Part shown: positions 12,238 to 35,213 of the stretch, piece after piece | How positions within the stretch are numbered: the stretch's first letter is position 1 | Layout: each line of letters starts with the position of its first letter | NCBI GenBank assembly: GCA_051294375.1 | Contig: CM119266.1 | Span: 17,540,087-17,604,086 of the forward strand | From: Paraspadella gotoi | Taxonomy: Eukaryota > Chaetognatha | Reading direction: 5' to 3' | DNA: 64,000 nucleotides | The notes under the pieces: model-generated | Seen by the model: only the letters and a program-made list of their open reading frames with translations | Database searches by the model: none | What the model was told of the DNA's origin: nothing | Program-made: the position numbers and the translations under genes

Positions 12238-13144
12238 ATGAAGACGACGATATTCGTCGTCGTCATCGTCGTCGTCGTCGTCGGCTGCGTTTTCGCCTCC
12301 GAAGACGCGGAATGGGACGAACTAGGTGCGGCTGTTGACCCTGACGTTGTTGCTGGTGATGTCGATACTAACGCTGCTCGTATACAACTGTTGTTGTTTT
12401 CACAGAAGTTACGGAAGCTGTTGTTGATGATATTAGTGATGCTGATGACGTTAAAAAAAGTCACAGCTACGGTTTTTTTTGTCTTAACTGTGTCTGACAT
12501 GATCTTGAAGTATTTAAAGTTCTTTTTTCTCCTCATCTTAGAATTCGTTTTCTCTCCCTCCCTTTTCCTCTCCCCCTCTCCCTCTCTCTCTCTCTCTCCC
12601 TCTCTCCCCCTTCAGATTTAACCAAACTCTCACGCGATGCCGCCGCGCCGAACAAAGACGGTCCGCCCTACTTCAAAGTGCAGACTGACCTCGCGGTTCC
12701 CGACGACGTTCTCGGGGGCGAAGATGATCCCGACAACCCGGCCAACTCCCAACTGCCCGATGGGGCGATGGAGGCCTTTAATTGTACAGATGCGGAGAAA
12801 ACGGGGCATATCTGGGGTATGAGGAGGGCGCTGTTGTGATGGCGATGATGATGAAGATGATGAATTGATGATGACAACGATAATTACAGAATGTAGCGCC
12901 TACTTCGGATTCTCAACTCGTCTCTGTCATTGCGATTGGGGTCGTTGCTTGGAAAAACGTCGTCCTCACCATTATTGCGGTTGCCCCTGGTCAAAGTGCT
13001 TGCAAGTAAGCATGAGGGTGATAACAATTTTTTTTTTATTATTTTCGTTAAAATCTTTGTCATTATTATCACTGAGAATTAGTTTCAATTATCGTAATCA
13101 TTATAATTATTATTATTACTATTATTATTACTATTATTATTTTA

Positions 13145-13176
<32 letters not shown>

Positions 13177-16100
13177 TATTATTATTATATTATTATTATT
13201 ATTATTATTATTACTATTAATTTTTATACTTTTCTTTCGCAGCCCCGGCCGCGTCATTGCGTCTTTGGCTTGGAAATATTGTCCTCAGCCTGGTCTCATC
13301 ACCCATCTCATCACCATCATCATCTGAATAGGGGCGGAGCGAAACCGAACCCTTCCAATACACGAGGTACATATTTACGTACAGACAGTAAATGATTGAT
13401 GATAATGACGTTGATAATTATGATGATGATGACGATCAGATCGATAAGAAATATGATTAGAAATGATGATGAAAATGTGATAGATAATGGTAATTGGGCT
13501 TGTGATAATTTTTATCATTTTGATGATGATGATGATATGGTGATTATACTGATAATGATGGATTTTGAAATCTAATATCTCAGCTCTCGACGACGCACGA
13601 CGACGACGCAGACGACGACAACGATGCTGACTGACTGCGCGGAATGTGGGGACAGACAACCTACCTCTGTCACTGCCCACCGGCTCCTGCTTCAAAGAGG
13701 GCAGACCAATGGATACTGCGGTTGCCCCTGGGGATTCTGCAAGAAGGTGATTGACGAAACGGGTTGAGCCCTCGATCCTTTTTACAAGATATTAACACAG
13801 CAGGACCATGCAAGCTTTCAAGACTTTGAAGACTTTTCAATGACTCAAAGACTCACATTCGAGTTTATTCCTTCCCAGAGAACCTAGCTTCCTTAGCCAT
13901 GTACTCTGTGTTCTGGAAGCGAATAAACTAGACTGTGAGAGTCCAGATTGAATAGCTAGCAGGTCCTGCTTGGTACAATTATACATTGTACATATTGTAA
14001 GAGGGATGAAGGCTTTTACCCATCATAGCCTTTCCAAAGTTGGGGGCTGGATAATTTATTTGTTCAACGAATGGACTAGTTTTATATCGGTAGCACCTTG
14101 TCATATCTCACTTTTTAACATTTAACTTTGCATCGCTTAAATGTAAGTTATTTTATTTTATATCATTTTGTTTCCAGGAACGCCCATGGTTCTGCAAATA
14201 TTTTTGGAAACGTTGCGAACATCGGCGTTGTCATGGAATCGATGGTGGGGATGGTAAGTTGCAAGTCTGTCAGTCTGTCAGTCAGTTCAGGACAAAAAAG
14301 TCGAGCACAATGTTATTCCATTTAATTAGCCATCAGTTAACGAATAACTAATAACTTATGATTAAAAGAAATAGAAGAAAAAAGGAAGAAAAGAAAAGAA
14401 AAGAAAAGAATAGAAGTAAAAAAAAAATTAGAAGAAAAAACGACGAAATTCTAAACTTTGATCATTAGAATTTTTCTTATCTTTTTTTTTTCATTTTGAG
14501 AAATTTAAAATTATTTTTTGTGGCAGATAAGAAATTATGGTGAATAGAAAAAGAAGACGACTTGAACTTAATTTTATTCACTTAAGTCTTTTCTTCGTTA
14601 TCGATATTTTGATTGTTTTATATATATATATATATATCTCTCTCTCTCTCTCTCTCTCTGTGTCTCTCTCCCTCTCTCTCTCCCTTCAGACTTGACCCCC
14701 AACCCGACGTGGGACATCCCCGACTCTAACGAGACGAACCCGTGGCCGACCAAATGGAACCCCCGTCCGACTAAATGGTACCCAGGCCCAACAAGATGGC
14801 ACTCTAGTCCGACAAAATGGTACCCAGGTCCAACAAGGATGGCACTCGAGTCCAACAAAATGGTACCCAGGTCCAAACAAGATGGCACCCCCGTCCGACA
14901 AATTGGTACCCAGGTCCAACAAAACACCCGTATCCGACACACTTGATATCCTCGCCCGACACACTGGCACCCGTACCCGACACACTGGCATCCTCGCCCG
15001 ACACACTGGCACCCGCTACCCGACACACTGGCATCCTCGCCCGACACACTGGCAACCACACCCGACACACTGGTACCCTTGGCCGACTGGATCTTACCCC
15101 TGGCCGACGCCGTACCGACCCAAACCTCAAAGTAAGGAAAGGAAGAGGGAAAAATCAATGTCATGTCACTCCAAGTCATCTCAGGTCACTTCATGTCATG
15201 TCACTTCATGTTAAGTCATAATAGTAACTCCAAGTCATATTATGTCACTCCAAGTCATGTCAGATCACACCATGTCACTTCAATAAATGTCATGTCACTC
15301 AATGTCATTTCAACGCGGGTTACTTTATGTCACGTGACGTCACACCATGTTTTTTAACCCTATGTCACTTCATGTCTTGTTATATCAGATCAGTTCAATC
15401 CATATCATCTCGCTCCATATACATTTATTCGATGTTAGTTCAAGTCAGGTCAGTGATATCAAATCACGCCATTTTTCTGAACTCCTTGTCATGTCACTTT
15501 ATCATATCATGTCATACAATCCCCCCCCCGGCAGACAAGTGCGGTGACTTCGGCCAACCGACGCGGGATTGTCGATGTTACCCCGGAAATTGTCAGGCGT
15601 CGAGACCGAACGAGGAATGCGGCTGTCCGTGGGTCCGTTTTTTTTTTTTTTTATCACTAAATTATTTTATCTCGTTAAATTTTTTATTCAATTTTCCTGA
15701 ATTTTAAAAGCGTAGAACCTTTTCTCTCATCCCCTTTCTCTTTTTCTTTTTCTTCTTCTTCCTCTCCCTCTCCCCATCCACTCCCTCTCTCCCTCTCCCT
15801 AACTCCCTCTCTCCCTATCCCTCACTCACTCCCTCCTTCTCTCCCTCCCAGGGCGCCTGCATGCAACATCGTCCCTTTCATTGCAAATGGAGAGGAATTC
15901 TTCCTCCTTCTGATCCAAATCATAATCGTCATCATCATCGTCACGACGACAACGACGACGACGATGACAAAGTCGATCAAAGGTATGGACAATAACGACG
16001 ACGACCAAAGAATGATGACAGAGACGACGTTATTATTTACTATCGAGGACGAGACGATGACAACGACGACCAAGGGAGAAAACGATGACGGAGACGATGT

Positions 16101-16249
16101 TGACGTTGATTACGACAATGACGACGATGACGAAAAGTTGTAACAACTAATTATTACGATAACGATGACCAAGACGTTGACAATGACGAAAGAGCAAATG
16201 ATATAAATGACATCTACAACGACGACAATGACAATGACAATGACAATTT

Positions 16250-16303
<54 letters not shown>

Positions 16304-16420
16304 AAAGCCTACTTATTGATGTAGTTATAAGAAACTCTCTTAGAAATAGTACCTTTTAAAGGCAGTTTGTGAAACGAGCCTAAAGTTCACAATTATATTT
16401 TCAATTCAATTCAATTCAAT

Positions 16421-16455
<35 letters not shown>

Positions 16456-16749
16456 GTCTCTCTATCTTTCTCACAATCAAGGCTTCAATTCTTCATCTAT
16501 GGTGCGATGGCTTTCATGATGACAACCCTATTCGGCCTAATCTTCCTAAATTTCATCAAATGTGCAGTGAGGAGATTCAGGTACAGTGTGACATTGTAAG
16601 AGTCAAGTAAATAGAGTACAGGGTGGTTGAAAGGAAAAGGAATATTAGGAATTATGAGAGTAATATATATCTGTTTAAGATGATTAGAAATTAAAAAATA
16701 TTTCAGTTTTCTGTATTGAGTTTATTTGAATATCTATTTTTTTATATAT

Positions 16750-16848
<99 letters not shown>

Positions 16849-16973
16849 TCTATTTCAGAAAACCTCGCCTCATCATCAGGAATTTGGGATCAAAACCGAT
16901 ACAACTAATTTCGAATCCTTTGAACGAATTGAAAAAAGCAGATGACAAGAAAAATCTGATACAAAATGACTGA
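12238..16973 (+). CDS. Cysteine-rich single-pass membrane protein with W-P-T repeat stalk (unrecognised family), 11 exons
   Basis: Exons: 12238-12325, 12616-12816, 12890-13005, 13243-13366, 13584-13746, 14178-14253, 14690-15131, 15535-15632, 15852-15982, 16482-16580, 16859-16973; total 1653 bases, about 550 aa. Exon 1 is a Val-rich signal peptide ending CVFA. Cysteine modules follow the pattern C-x-C-x4-C-x(8,9)-C-G-C-P-W-x2-C: one in exon 3 (YCGCPWSKC), one in exons 5-6 (YCGCPWGFC), one in exons 8-9 (ECGCPWGAC, then RPFHC). Exon 7 encodes a stalk of PTKWYPG/PTHWHPR repeats. Exons 9 and 4 carry His/Asp runs. Exon 10 is a membrane helix (FFIYGAMAFMMTTLFGLIFL), followed by a short basic tail. 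Exon 5 changes frame internally and has one base too few; exon 7 has one too many. These are probably sequence errors. The exon 1 donor could instead be about 33 bp further on. Likely a cell-surface protein; function unknown. Confidence 0.75.
13100..13222. repeat. (ATT)n microsatellite in intron 3 of the Cys-rich gene
   Basis: Long run of ATT/TAT units with a few ACT interruptions, ending about 20 bp before the exon 4 acceptor. Confidence 0.9.
14725..15115 (+). repeat. Coding 21/42-bp minisatellite (W-x-P-x-P-T-x repeat)
   Basis: The unit reads roughly CCGACACACTGGCACCCGTAC (21 bp, seven residues). The first half shows a 42-bp higher-order form with ACAAGATGG and ACAAAATGG alternating; the second half shows the plain 21-bp form. 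A single inserted G near 14838 pushes the assembled frame off the repeat. The antisense Val-Cys-Arg frames across it are shadows. Confidence 0.85.
15165..15520. repeat. Degenerate GTCACTTCAT-type repeat in intron 7
   Basis: About 30 copies of words such as CATGTCACTT and CAAGTCAT fill most of the intron between exons 7 and 8 of the Cys-rich gene. The unit is near 10 bp and variable. Confidence 0.8.
16253..16303. repeat. (TC)n microsatellite
   Basis: Uninterrupted TC run in intron 9; a second run at 16421-16470 forms the polypyrimidine tract just before exon 10. Confidence 0.9.
16743..16850. repeat. (TTTA)n microsatellite before the last exon of the Cys-rich gene
   Basis: About 26 TTTA units end within 10 bp of the exon 11 acceptor, where they serve as the pyrimidine-rich tract. 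Confidence 0.95.
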
Positions 16974-16986
16974 AAAAATCAAATGA

Positions 16987-16992
16987 AATAAA
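16987..16992 (+). terminator. Poly(A) signal of the Cys-rich gene
   Basis: AATAAA lies 14 bp past the stop codon; the distance suits a short 3' untranslated region. Confidence 0.55.
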
Positions 16993-18197
16993 GAGCAAAT
17001 TGTGATTTCAAAAGCAAATAAGCAACTGAAAAATCTGTAGGCTGGAACCCCAAAAACAATGACTCGAAAAACAATTAGGACATTTCGAAAAAAACTTGAT
17101 TATTAAAATGATTTTTTATCCAATTAATTAATTTTGATTTATAATTTACCATTTAAATTCAATGTTTACGATCCATAAATCATTCGTTATCAATTATATC
17201 GGTTGGTTTTTGTTTGAAAACTTTTTTGTAACTCTGATCATCGACGGCGCCGACATCTCGCGGATGAAATGTGAAACTAATAGAAAAATCCCTGCTCTTT
17301 TGTTTGACTTAAAGATAGAAAAAGAAAGAGGGAGGACAGAATGGAATAAAATAAATTCAATTAAAAAAATCTTTGAATTTATTATTTCTAGTCGGGTTCA
17401 AACAAAATATTTAATGAGAGCCGCCCAAACTAATGTAATGAAAGTCCAATTAAAAATCCATAAAAAAATAAAGAAAAGAAATAAAGCTTAAAATAATAAT
17501 TATGCTTCGGAGAAAGTGGAGTTCAACAGAAAAAGGTCAAAACAGAAGATAATCTTGAATTAGTTAAGACTTTAGACATTGCGTTTAAGAAAAAGTTTAT
17601 TACTTAGAACTGGTAGTGACTCCTTGTGCGGATTAAGGGGTGAGGTCAAAGAATATTATGTACTTATTTAAAGATCTTTAATACCTGGAAATATATGGGT
17701 TTTAATCAAAGATCGGTAAACAACAGTTTTCTTTACGATCCTATCTCGGACTTAATGACATTTTACAGATCATCTTCCATAGATAATCTAACATCTAACA
17801 GCTTCTCTATAGTAACGGTGTCTCACTGTTAACTTACGGATGTGAAGTTAAAGAGTTTCTATGTCAAGACAGGGGCAAATTAATTTTTTTTTTTTGATGG
17901 AAGAAGACTAACGCTTAGAGAATCTTTGGATTGCCCAGACATTTAAGCAATCTTTAATCAAAGACGATCAAAATTTTTGGAGAACTTTGTGTTGTGGTAC
18001 CTACTAAAAAACAATGATTTCATTACCTAACTTATTTAATTTCCATGGTTTAATTTTTTAAACATGTCAAAATTAAATATAAATTAATTTATTAGTTATG
18101 AATTTTGATCTCCTTGTGAAATTTGTTTCAGCAACAAAAAATAATTAAATTGGGCGCCAAATTTTACTTCTATTAAAAATCATTAAGGAGCCGTTCT

Positions 18198-18450
<253 letters not shown>

Positions 18451-20334
18451 CAAAACATAATAGTAGTACCAAATCTACTAATTATCTACTATAGTCAAAA
18501 AACTAAAAAAATAAGAAATAAGAAATTAAGTTTCCAAATTTAATTTTTCAATATCTGTTCAGTTAAAGTCAGAGTCCGTTTATTAATTCGAATTATCCCG
18601 TTTTACTCTAAAACATAAAACAAATTGTTCCCTCTTCTTTAAAAAAAAGATTTTAACCTCTAAAGGGAACGTAACAAACTAACTAAATTTATATTTATAT
18701 TCTTAAACTAAAAGGAGAACTTTATTTTTTTGTCTCACAAAAGTTGTTCACGATTGATTGAAAAAATCGAATAATCAAAGCTTTATGTAAATGAGATCGT
18801 TTTTATTGAGTAATAATAATTAGCAAAAAGAAAAGACAATGAAAGCAAGAAAAATAAAGAGATGAACCAATCAATCAAGCAAGCAATCAAGCTATCAACG
18901 AGATAGGGAGGACAGAGAGAAAGAGAGAGAGAGAGAGATAGAGACAGCAGTCCATTCTTTTCGGATTTTTTTATACGAAATTTGACATGATGACCTTAAC
19001 TCGGTGACATTCTCTCAAAGTGACATGACGTCCCGTCAACCTCAAGTGACAGACATCGTTTGTCTCTGTGTCATAACGAATCACTGAGTTTGAAAGAAAA
19101 AACTAGTAATCGATAATGTGTAATTTGTGAAGATAGAAAATTAAATATATTTTTTTTTTAAATTATAAAAAATTTTTCTTCAAAAAATGAGAGTAGGCAA
19201 AGAAATAGATAACACGTGACACGAACAAAAATCAGAGAAAACATTCGTCATGCTTTTGCTCTTGCTTTTACGGCTATATTTTCCTAATTCACCTCATTTC
19301 AGTTTAAATTCGAAATCGAGTTAGTTTCTTGGGTTCAAGGTGAGAGGATAGGTTTAGGGATTTGCTAAGAGATTAGGGTTGGATATTAAGGTATGGGTAG
19401 AAGGAACAGAATTGGAGCTGCTTCAGAAAATAGTCCAACTGATGATTAACCTTTTTCTCTTCCTCTTCCTTCCGTCTTTTGTTTTGGTTACGGTCCAGTC
19501 GAACAGTTAATTTTTTTTCATAATTTAAATTCTTCCGCTGATTCATTTCAGAAAAATTCTCTTTCGACCAAAAAATAATAACAACAACAACAATAACAAA
19601 ATTTGTCACTTCCTTCTTACTTTTTATTTTATCAATTAATGACAAACATTATGTGCTAAAATAGAATAATCTACCTGAGAAAGAATTAATCAATGCTTTA
19701 TATTTTCTTTTCATGCCCCATTCATAAAAAAAAAAATATTTGAAACGAACCATGTTTAACTTAACAAGAACCCATGTCAGTAATCACTCATTAGTGTCAG
19801 AGTCTCAGTCATCCGTGTCATTGCTTAAAATCATCCAACGATTTAATTTCTTGTTCCCATTAAAAGGTTAACTAAAACTAATAAAAGAAGAAAAGGTCCT
19901 AAGGAAATTCTGCGGAGAGATCATTAGAAGGAACATTAAGAAGTCATTCAACAAGCGATTAACGAATCATTCGGCGGTTAAAACCGGTTAATCGGTTTTA
20001 ACCGCAAAAACTTTCTCGAATTTAAAAAAAATTGTTGACTCTCTCTTTGGAAGAAAACTTGGAAAGATGTCAGAAAAGTAATCAGTGATTTCCGCAATTT
20101 AATTGTATTTAAATTGTCATTATGTCATCATGTGGACATAAATTTCATTAACAAATTCAAAGTACACCACAAATTTTCTTGATCGAAAGGAGTAAAACTT
20201 AGTGACAGGTAAATTTTAGACACAGTAAATGTAAAAACAGGGGGAAAAAATTAATAATGTACAGATTTGTATAAATCTCCAAGAAACATAGTAAACTTTA
20301 CAAAACGATTCGAAAGCGACGAAGCGAAGCTATC

Positions 20335-20695
20335 TTTTAAAAAATACAATTGGAGCGCATTAGAAGCAAAGCTCTTTCTCCTGACAAAAGAGGGCTCTCC
20401 CTAACAAAAACAAAGCTTTCCCCTACAAAACAGACCGCCACTGAAAAACTAAGCTTTCCTCAACAAAAATAAAATGTAACTCTAATGACAAAGCTGTCCC
20501 GAAGGAAACAAAATTATCTCTGTAAAGAAAACTCTCCAGACAAAACCAAGCTCTCGAGAACGAAAAAAAATCTCTATTGATCAAACAACGCTCTCCCGAA
20601 ACGAAACAAATCTCCCGCTACGAAACAAAACACTACTGACAAAACAGAGTTCTTCCTAACAAAAAACAAGGCTCTCCGAAATGAAAACAAAGAGC
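20335..20695. repeat. Degenerate GCTCTCC-ACAAAACAA repeat
   Basis: About 15 loose copies of a unit near 22 bp with the words CTCTCC/CTTTCC and ACAAAACAA stop directly after the terminal coding exon of the large disordered gene. Confidence 0.6.
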
Positions 20696-20697
20696 TA

Positions 20698-31626
<10,929 letters not shown>

Positions 31627-31710
31627 TTTTTTTTTCGGTTCGTTTTGTTATTTATTAATATATTTTTAAATACTTTTATTGCAGTTTTTATTTATTGCTG
31701 CGATTGTTTG

Positions 31711-31951
31711 TTTGTTTTTTTTTTGCTTTGCGTAGTTTTGTTGGTTAAAAATTTAAAATCAAGATCGACAGTCAAGAGATCAGTCGTTGAAGAAATTATA
31801 GGTAAGAATGATAATTTTTGGATGTGCGCGGCCACTCTTTCAAAAATATGCTTTGAAGTTTTACTTTTCCGTTTTAAACTAGGTTTCACATTTTAAGTAC
31901 AAGGTTTCAAGAACTAGAATAAAAAACATCATATTTCAAACTGTCATTTTC
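31711..31951. repeat. 241-bp segment, perfect direct copy at 40233-40473
   Basis: Located about 85 bp upstream of the start codon of the disordered gene. Every base from TTTG plus ten T to CTGTCATTTTC matches the copy inside the palindrome spacer. A diverged third copy lies near 51450-51600. Confidence 0.9.
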
Positions 31952-32965
31952 GGTGGTTTGTAAAATTTGAAAGCATTTCCGATCTTGCAGGGAGACTGGG
32001 AGTGTTAGAAGCTTCTTTTTATGCATTATAATAATCTTTTACAGTTTTTGATAGAATAATGCAGCTTCTACTTTCAAAAGAATATAATAGGATATAACAT
32101 TTCAAACAATGGAGTGAATAAATTGCTCATGTGATGGTCAATATCATGTTTGCAAACTATGCTAAACTACTTTACTATACTACGATAATAATATTTAATA
32201 AATATATAATAATTTTAAATCACGATAAGCTTTTCATCGGTCGTTCAAGCTTTGATTAATCTCAGAAAAGTTTTCTGTTCTTTAAAAGTGACAATTTTTC
32301 GGGAAGGGAATTTGAATATCATCCGTCTGATTTCTTAACGTTGAAGTTCCGTAGACTTCCTCTTTGTTGTTTTTGCTGGATTAGATTTTTTGCCTGAATT
32401 AGTACGTTAATACTAATATAAACACAAGTTAACCAACCAACTAGCCCATCTATTTATTAATACACATCAATAAAAATTTATGCACGACATATATGACTGA
32501 AAAAACCAATCAGTCACGCTGATCACTCAAATAGTCAAATACTGAGCTTATTCATTCATCGAAAATTTTTTATTGAATTCTTATTTAGCACTGAAGCAAT
32601 CAATCAACAACAAATTAAAACTTAAAAGATACACAATTTTTTTGTATCATTAATAAAGATTTTTTATACATCTGGCTCATTAATCAACCAATTAATCAAT
32701 CAATCAATCCTGTCAACAATTTCGTCCGTCACCTTTTTTCTATGACTGAATTATGGTGAAGTTTTTGACTAACGGGCGGCGCGTTGACTCTAATGGGGCT
32801 CTATATGAGAGAGGCGGCGGCGGATGCGGCTGCGGGGGCGACGGCGGCAGAGGAGATAAATTCAGTAAAGCAGAATGCTAAAAGGTGCGAAAGAAAAAGG
32901 AGCAAGTTATAAGACATAATTAAAATTGTTTTTTATCAAGCCATGACCGGCGAAGCCGGTTCAGG
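31952..32965. other. AT-rich stretch up to an assembly gap, with a GC-rich patch at 32770-32875
   Basis: There is no recognised gene. A GCGG-rich patch at 32770-32875 stands out; its minus frame is short and Ala-rich, and I cannot link it to an exon. The stretch ends in a copy of the hairpin motif ACCGGCGAAGCCGGT next to the N run. Confidence 0.45.
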
Positions 32966-32990
32966 NNNNNNNNNNNNNNNNNNNNNNNNN
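32966..32990. other. Assembly gap, 25 N
   Basis: A run of 25 N at the outer end of the left palindrome arm. The sequence to its left ends in the hairpin motif that also borders the gap at 43937-43961. Confidence 0.95.
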
Positions 32991-34505
32991 ACTTGTGGCC
33001 TCTGGAAAAAAAGTCAATCAGTGGTGATTTCATTATTATATATTTTCCAAGCATGTTTGAATTCATGTACAGAGTAAAACGATTTTTTTAAGCAGGTATT
33101 TTATTTATTTTTAAGCTCATAGTTTTATTGTAGCTACAACATTGAATCTCATATATTGTGATAAATAAAAGGCGAAGCCATAATTTTCATTTTTTTCAAG
33201 ATTTGCCAACCATAAACGTGTACTTTCGAAGGATAGTTAGAACTTTAAGGAAGGGTCAATATTGTATTCAGACAACTAGCTATACTATAGCTACATTTCA
33301 TTAAAAAAAAAGAAAATAAAAACAAACTTGAGAGGGAAATTAAAATTATTTGCCATGTTTGGTTTTTGAGTCAGTATTAATTTACCTTTTTGATGTTCTG
33401 CTCTGCCATGGGGGGAGAGGGGGGGGGGGGGGTGGGGGGATATCATTGATTTAAAAAATTAATTTATTTCTGCTTCAGGAGTTAAGCACCTCGGCAATGA
33501 GAATACAATGCAGTAAAAATTGCAAAACCATAAATTTACTATTTACCGTAAAGCTAAAAATAGAGAGTAGCAAACATAGCTGATGTCCAATTAAGCGCTG
33601 ATATCTCGCAGATATATATCCCAAAGTTTTAGCAACATTTTGGAAGACAAGTCATAGACGACGTTCGTCCTTTGCTTGAAATAATATATTTCGAAAGCCT
33701 GATGCAGAACATTTGCAAATGCCCTTATTAAAGACATAAGCAATCGAAAATACAAATACAAAACATTATCTTTGTATAACTCCATTGACACACATATTCC
33801 ATATGTTCTAAGTTGGAGTCTAATTGATTTGCAGTACAGGTTTCTTTGTTTTTTTAAAAGAATCTGATTTTATTCATTTCATAAAGTTATTGTTTGAATT
33901 CCATACTTTGGTAATCTATATATATTAGGTACAAAAGTCGTTTAGAACAGTCTGGCAGGTATCTTAGATAGTAACTTGAAATTTAAAAAACTTTATGGGT
34001 AAAACAATGTTTTTTACTGTTTGCACCCGTAAGAGTAAGAAGCCAATCCAAGGTTTGTGTACAACCAAGTTGGGGAAATATCCTTCCTGTCAGGCATTGA
34101 AATCAGATTAAGAAAGCAGACCGAATCCTTTTTGGCGTCTAGTACATTTTGGATTTTTAATATTCTATCCAATATAAATCAATTGAGACTAGGTATTGAA
34201 CCAAACCTAAAACAAACAAAACAACTGTCAAGTGCTTTGAATCCATTGTTTTTGTGAAAGAGTCGATCATGAGGTGACTTCTTTGTTTTGGACAAAAGAT
34301 GTGAGGCCACTAATATGCGCGGAGACCAAAACACTCGGATTAATACAAGTATCCAACAAGCATATCCATTTTTTGAGCCAATTACTGTATAGTTTTTTTT
34401 TCCCGAATATATTCTTTCATAGTTTTAAGTCTGTTATGATGTGCAGCCAATGTTTAGCACCACATATTGAAGATCAGATGATGACTTGAAATTCATCCTT
34501 TTAAA
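32991..34505 (-). pseudogene. Decayed, truncated mirror copy of the multi-span membrane gene
   Basis: Read on the minus strand, this matches 44636-46025 (+), the first half of the intact gene. Recognisable stretches include the start region (34490-34505), QRTNVVYDL and KMLLKLWDIYLRDISA (about 33591-33680) and the piece matching codons near 440-460 at 33000-33070. Frameshifts and stops are frequent, and the copy ends at the N gap. It is orientated away from the intact copy and forms the outer part of the left palindrome arm. Confidence 0.85.
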
Positions 34506-35177
34506 AAATATGAATGGTTACGAGCAAGATACTTTTAAAATTTAAAAAAAAATTATTAATCTGTTTAACTTTTATAGGAAAATTGTATTTAAAATAGAGG
34601 ATAAAATAACTATAATCAAATTGCCCAAAAATTGTTGCATTGAAATTTGCGTAGCATTCTGTGCATTTCGTTACAAATGTTGCTTTCAACACAAAATTTA
34701 AAGCTGTTTTTTCTTGAAGATCAACGAGTATCTGTAATCGGAGATAGGGTTCTAGATTTTGAAAAGGATACGCTCTATCAACACGTAGAATGAAAAAGAG
34801 AAAGAGAGAAGGAAAGAAGATGGTCCTCTCCTTGATTTTGTTGATATAATCTTTTTCCTCGAAGCTTTCCTTATTCCACATAGATATAATCGAATTGGCA
34901 AACTGATTTTCTGAAAAGCCTTTTACTTGGTCGGCAGCGCGAGAAAGAAAGATAAAGAGAAGCGACAAGTAAAAAGAAAGAAAGAGAGAAAAAGAGGCTT
35001 TCAGGACATATGAATTCTCAGTCACAAAGATCATTTTTGCGCCAACTTTCCGCGTCCTTGGCAACAGATTCGGGAAGGAATGCTGAATAAAGATGTATCG
35101 TTAATTTGAATTGATGGCGGACTAGTGATCCGTGAACAAGACGTGACACTGGTGTGAGTAACAGCTTGATCATTTTT

Positions 35178-35213
35178 ATCGAGCCATGACCGACGAAAGC
35201 CCGGTTCAGCGCT
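35178..35213. repeat. Hairpin-bearing motif of the inverted-repeat unit (GCCATGACCG..GGTTCAG)
   Basis: Three copies of a motif near 35 bp: 32933-32965, 35178-35213 and, inverted, 43962-44000. Two of them contain the perfect inverted repeat ACCGGC-GAA-GCCGGT and sit at assembly gaps; this copy is slightly altered. It could be a terminal or recombination signal of a mobile element, or simply a sequence-blocking hairpin. Confidence 0.6.

Noticed and set aside
14598-15179. Long minus-strand frames with VCRVRVPVCR-type Cys repeats
   Set aside because: Antisense shadow of the WHPxPTH coding minisatellite on the plus strand, which has splice sites and matching phases.
17162-17491. 109-codon plus-strand frame
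   Set aside because: No domain, no splice partner, AT-rich Lys/Asn composition expected by chance.
34501-35064. 187-codon minus-strand frame upstream of the decayed membrane gene
   Set aside because: The matching stretch before the intact copy (44100-44600) is broken in all frames, so a coding role is not supported; it is probably conserved leader or flank of the duplicated unit.
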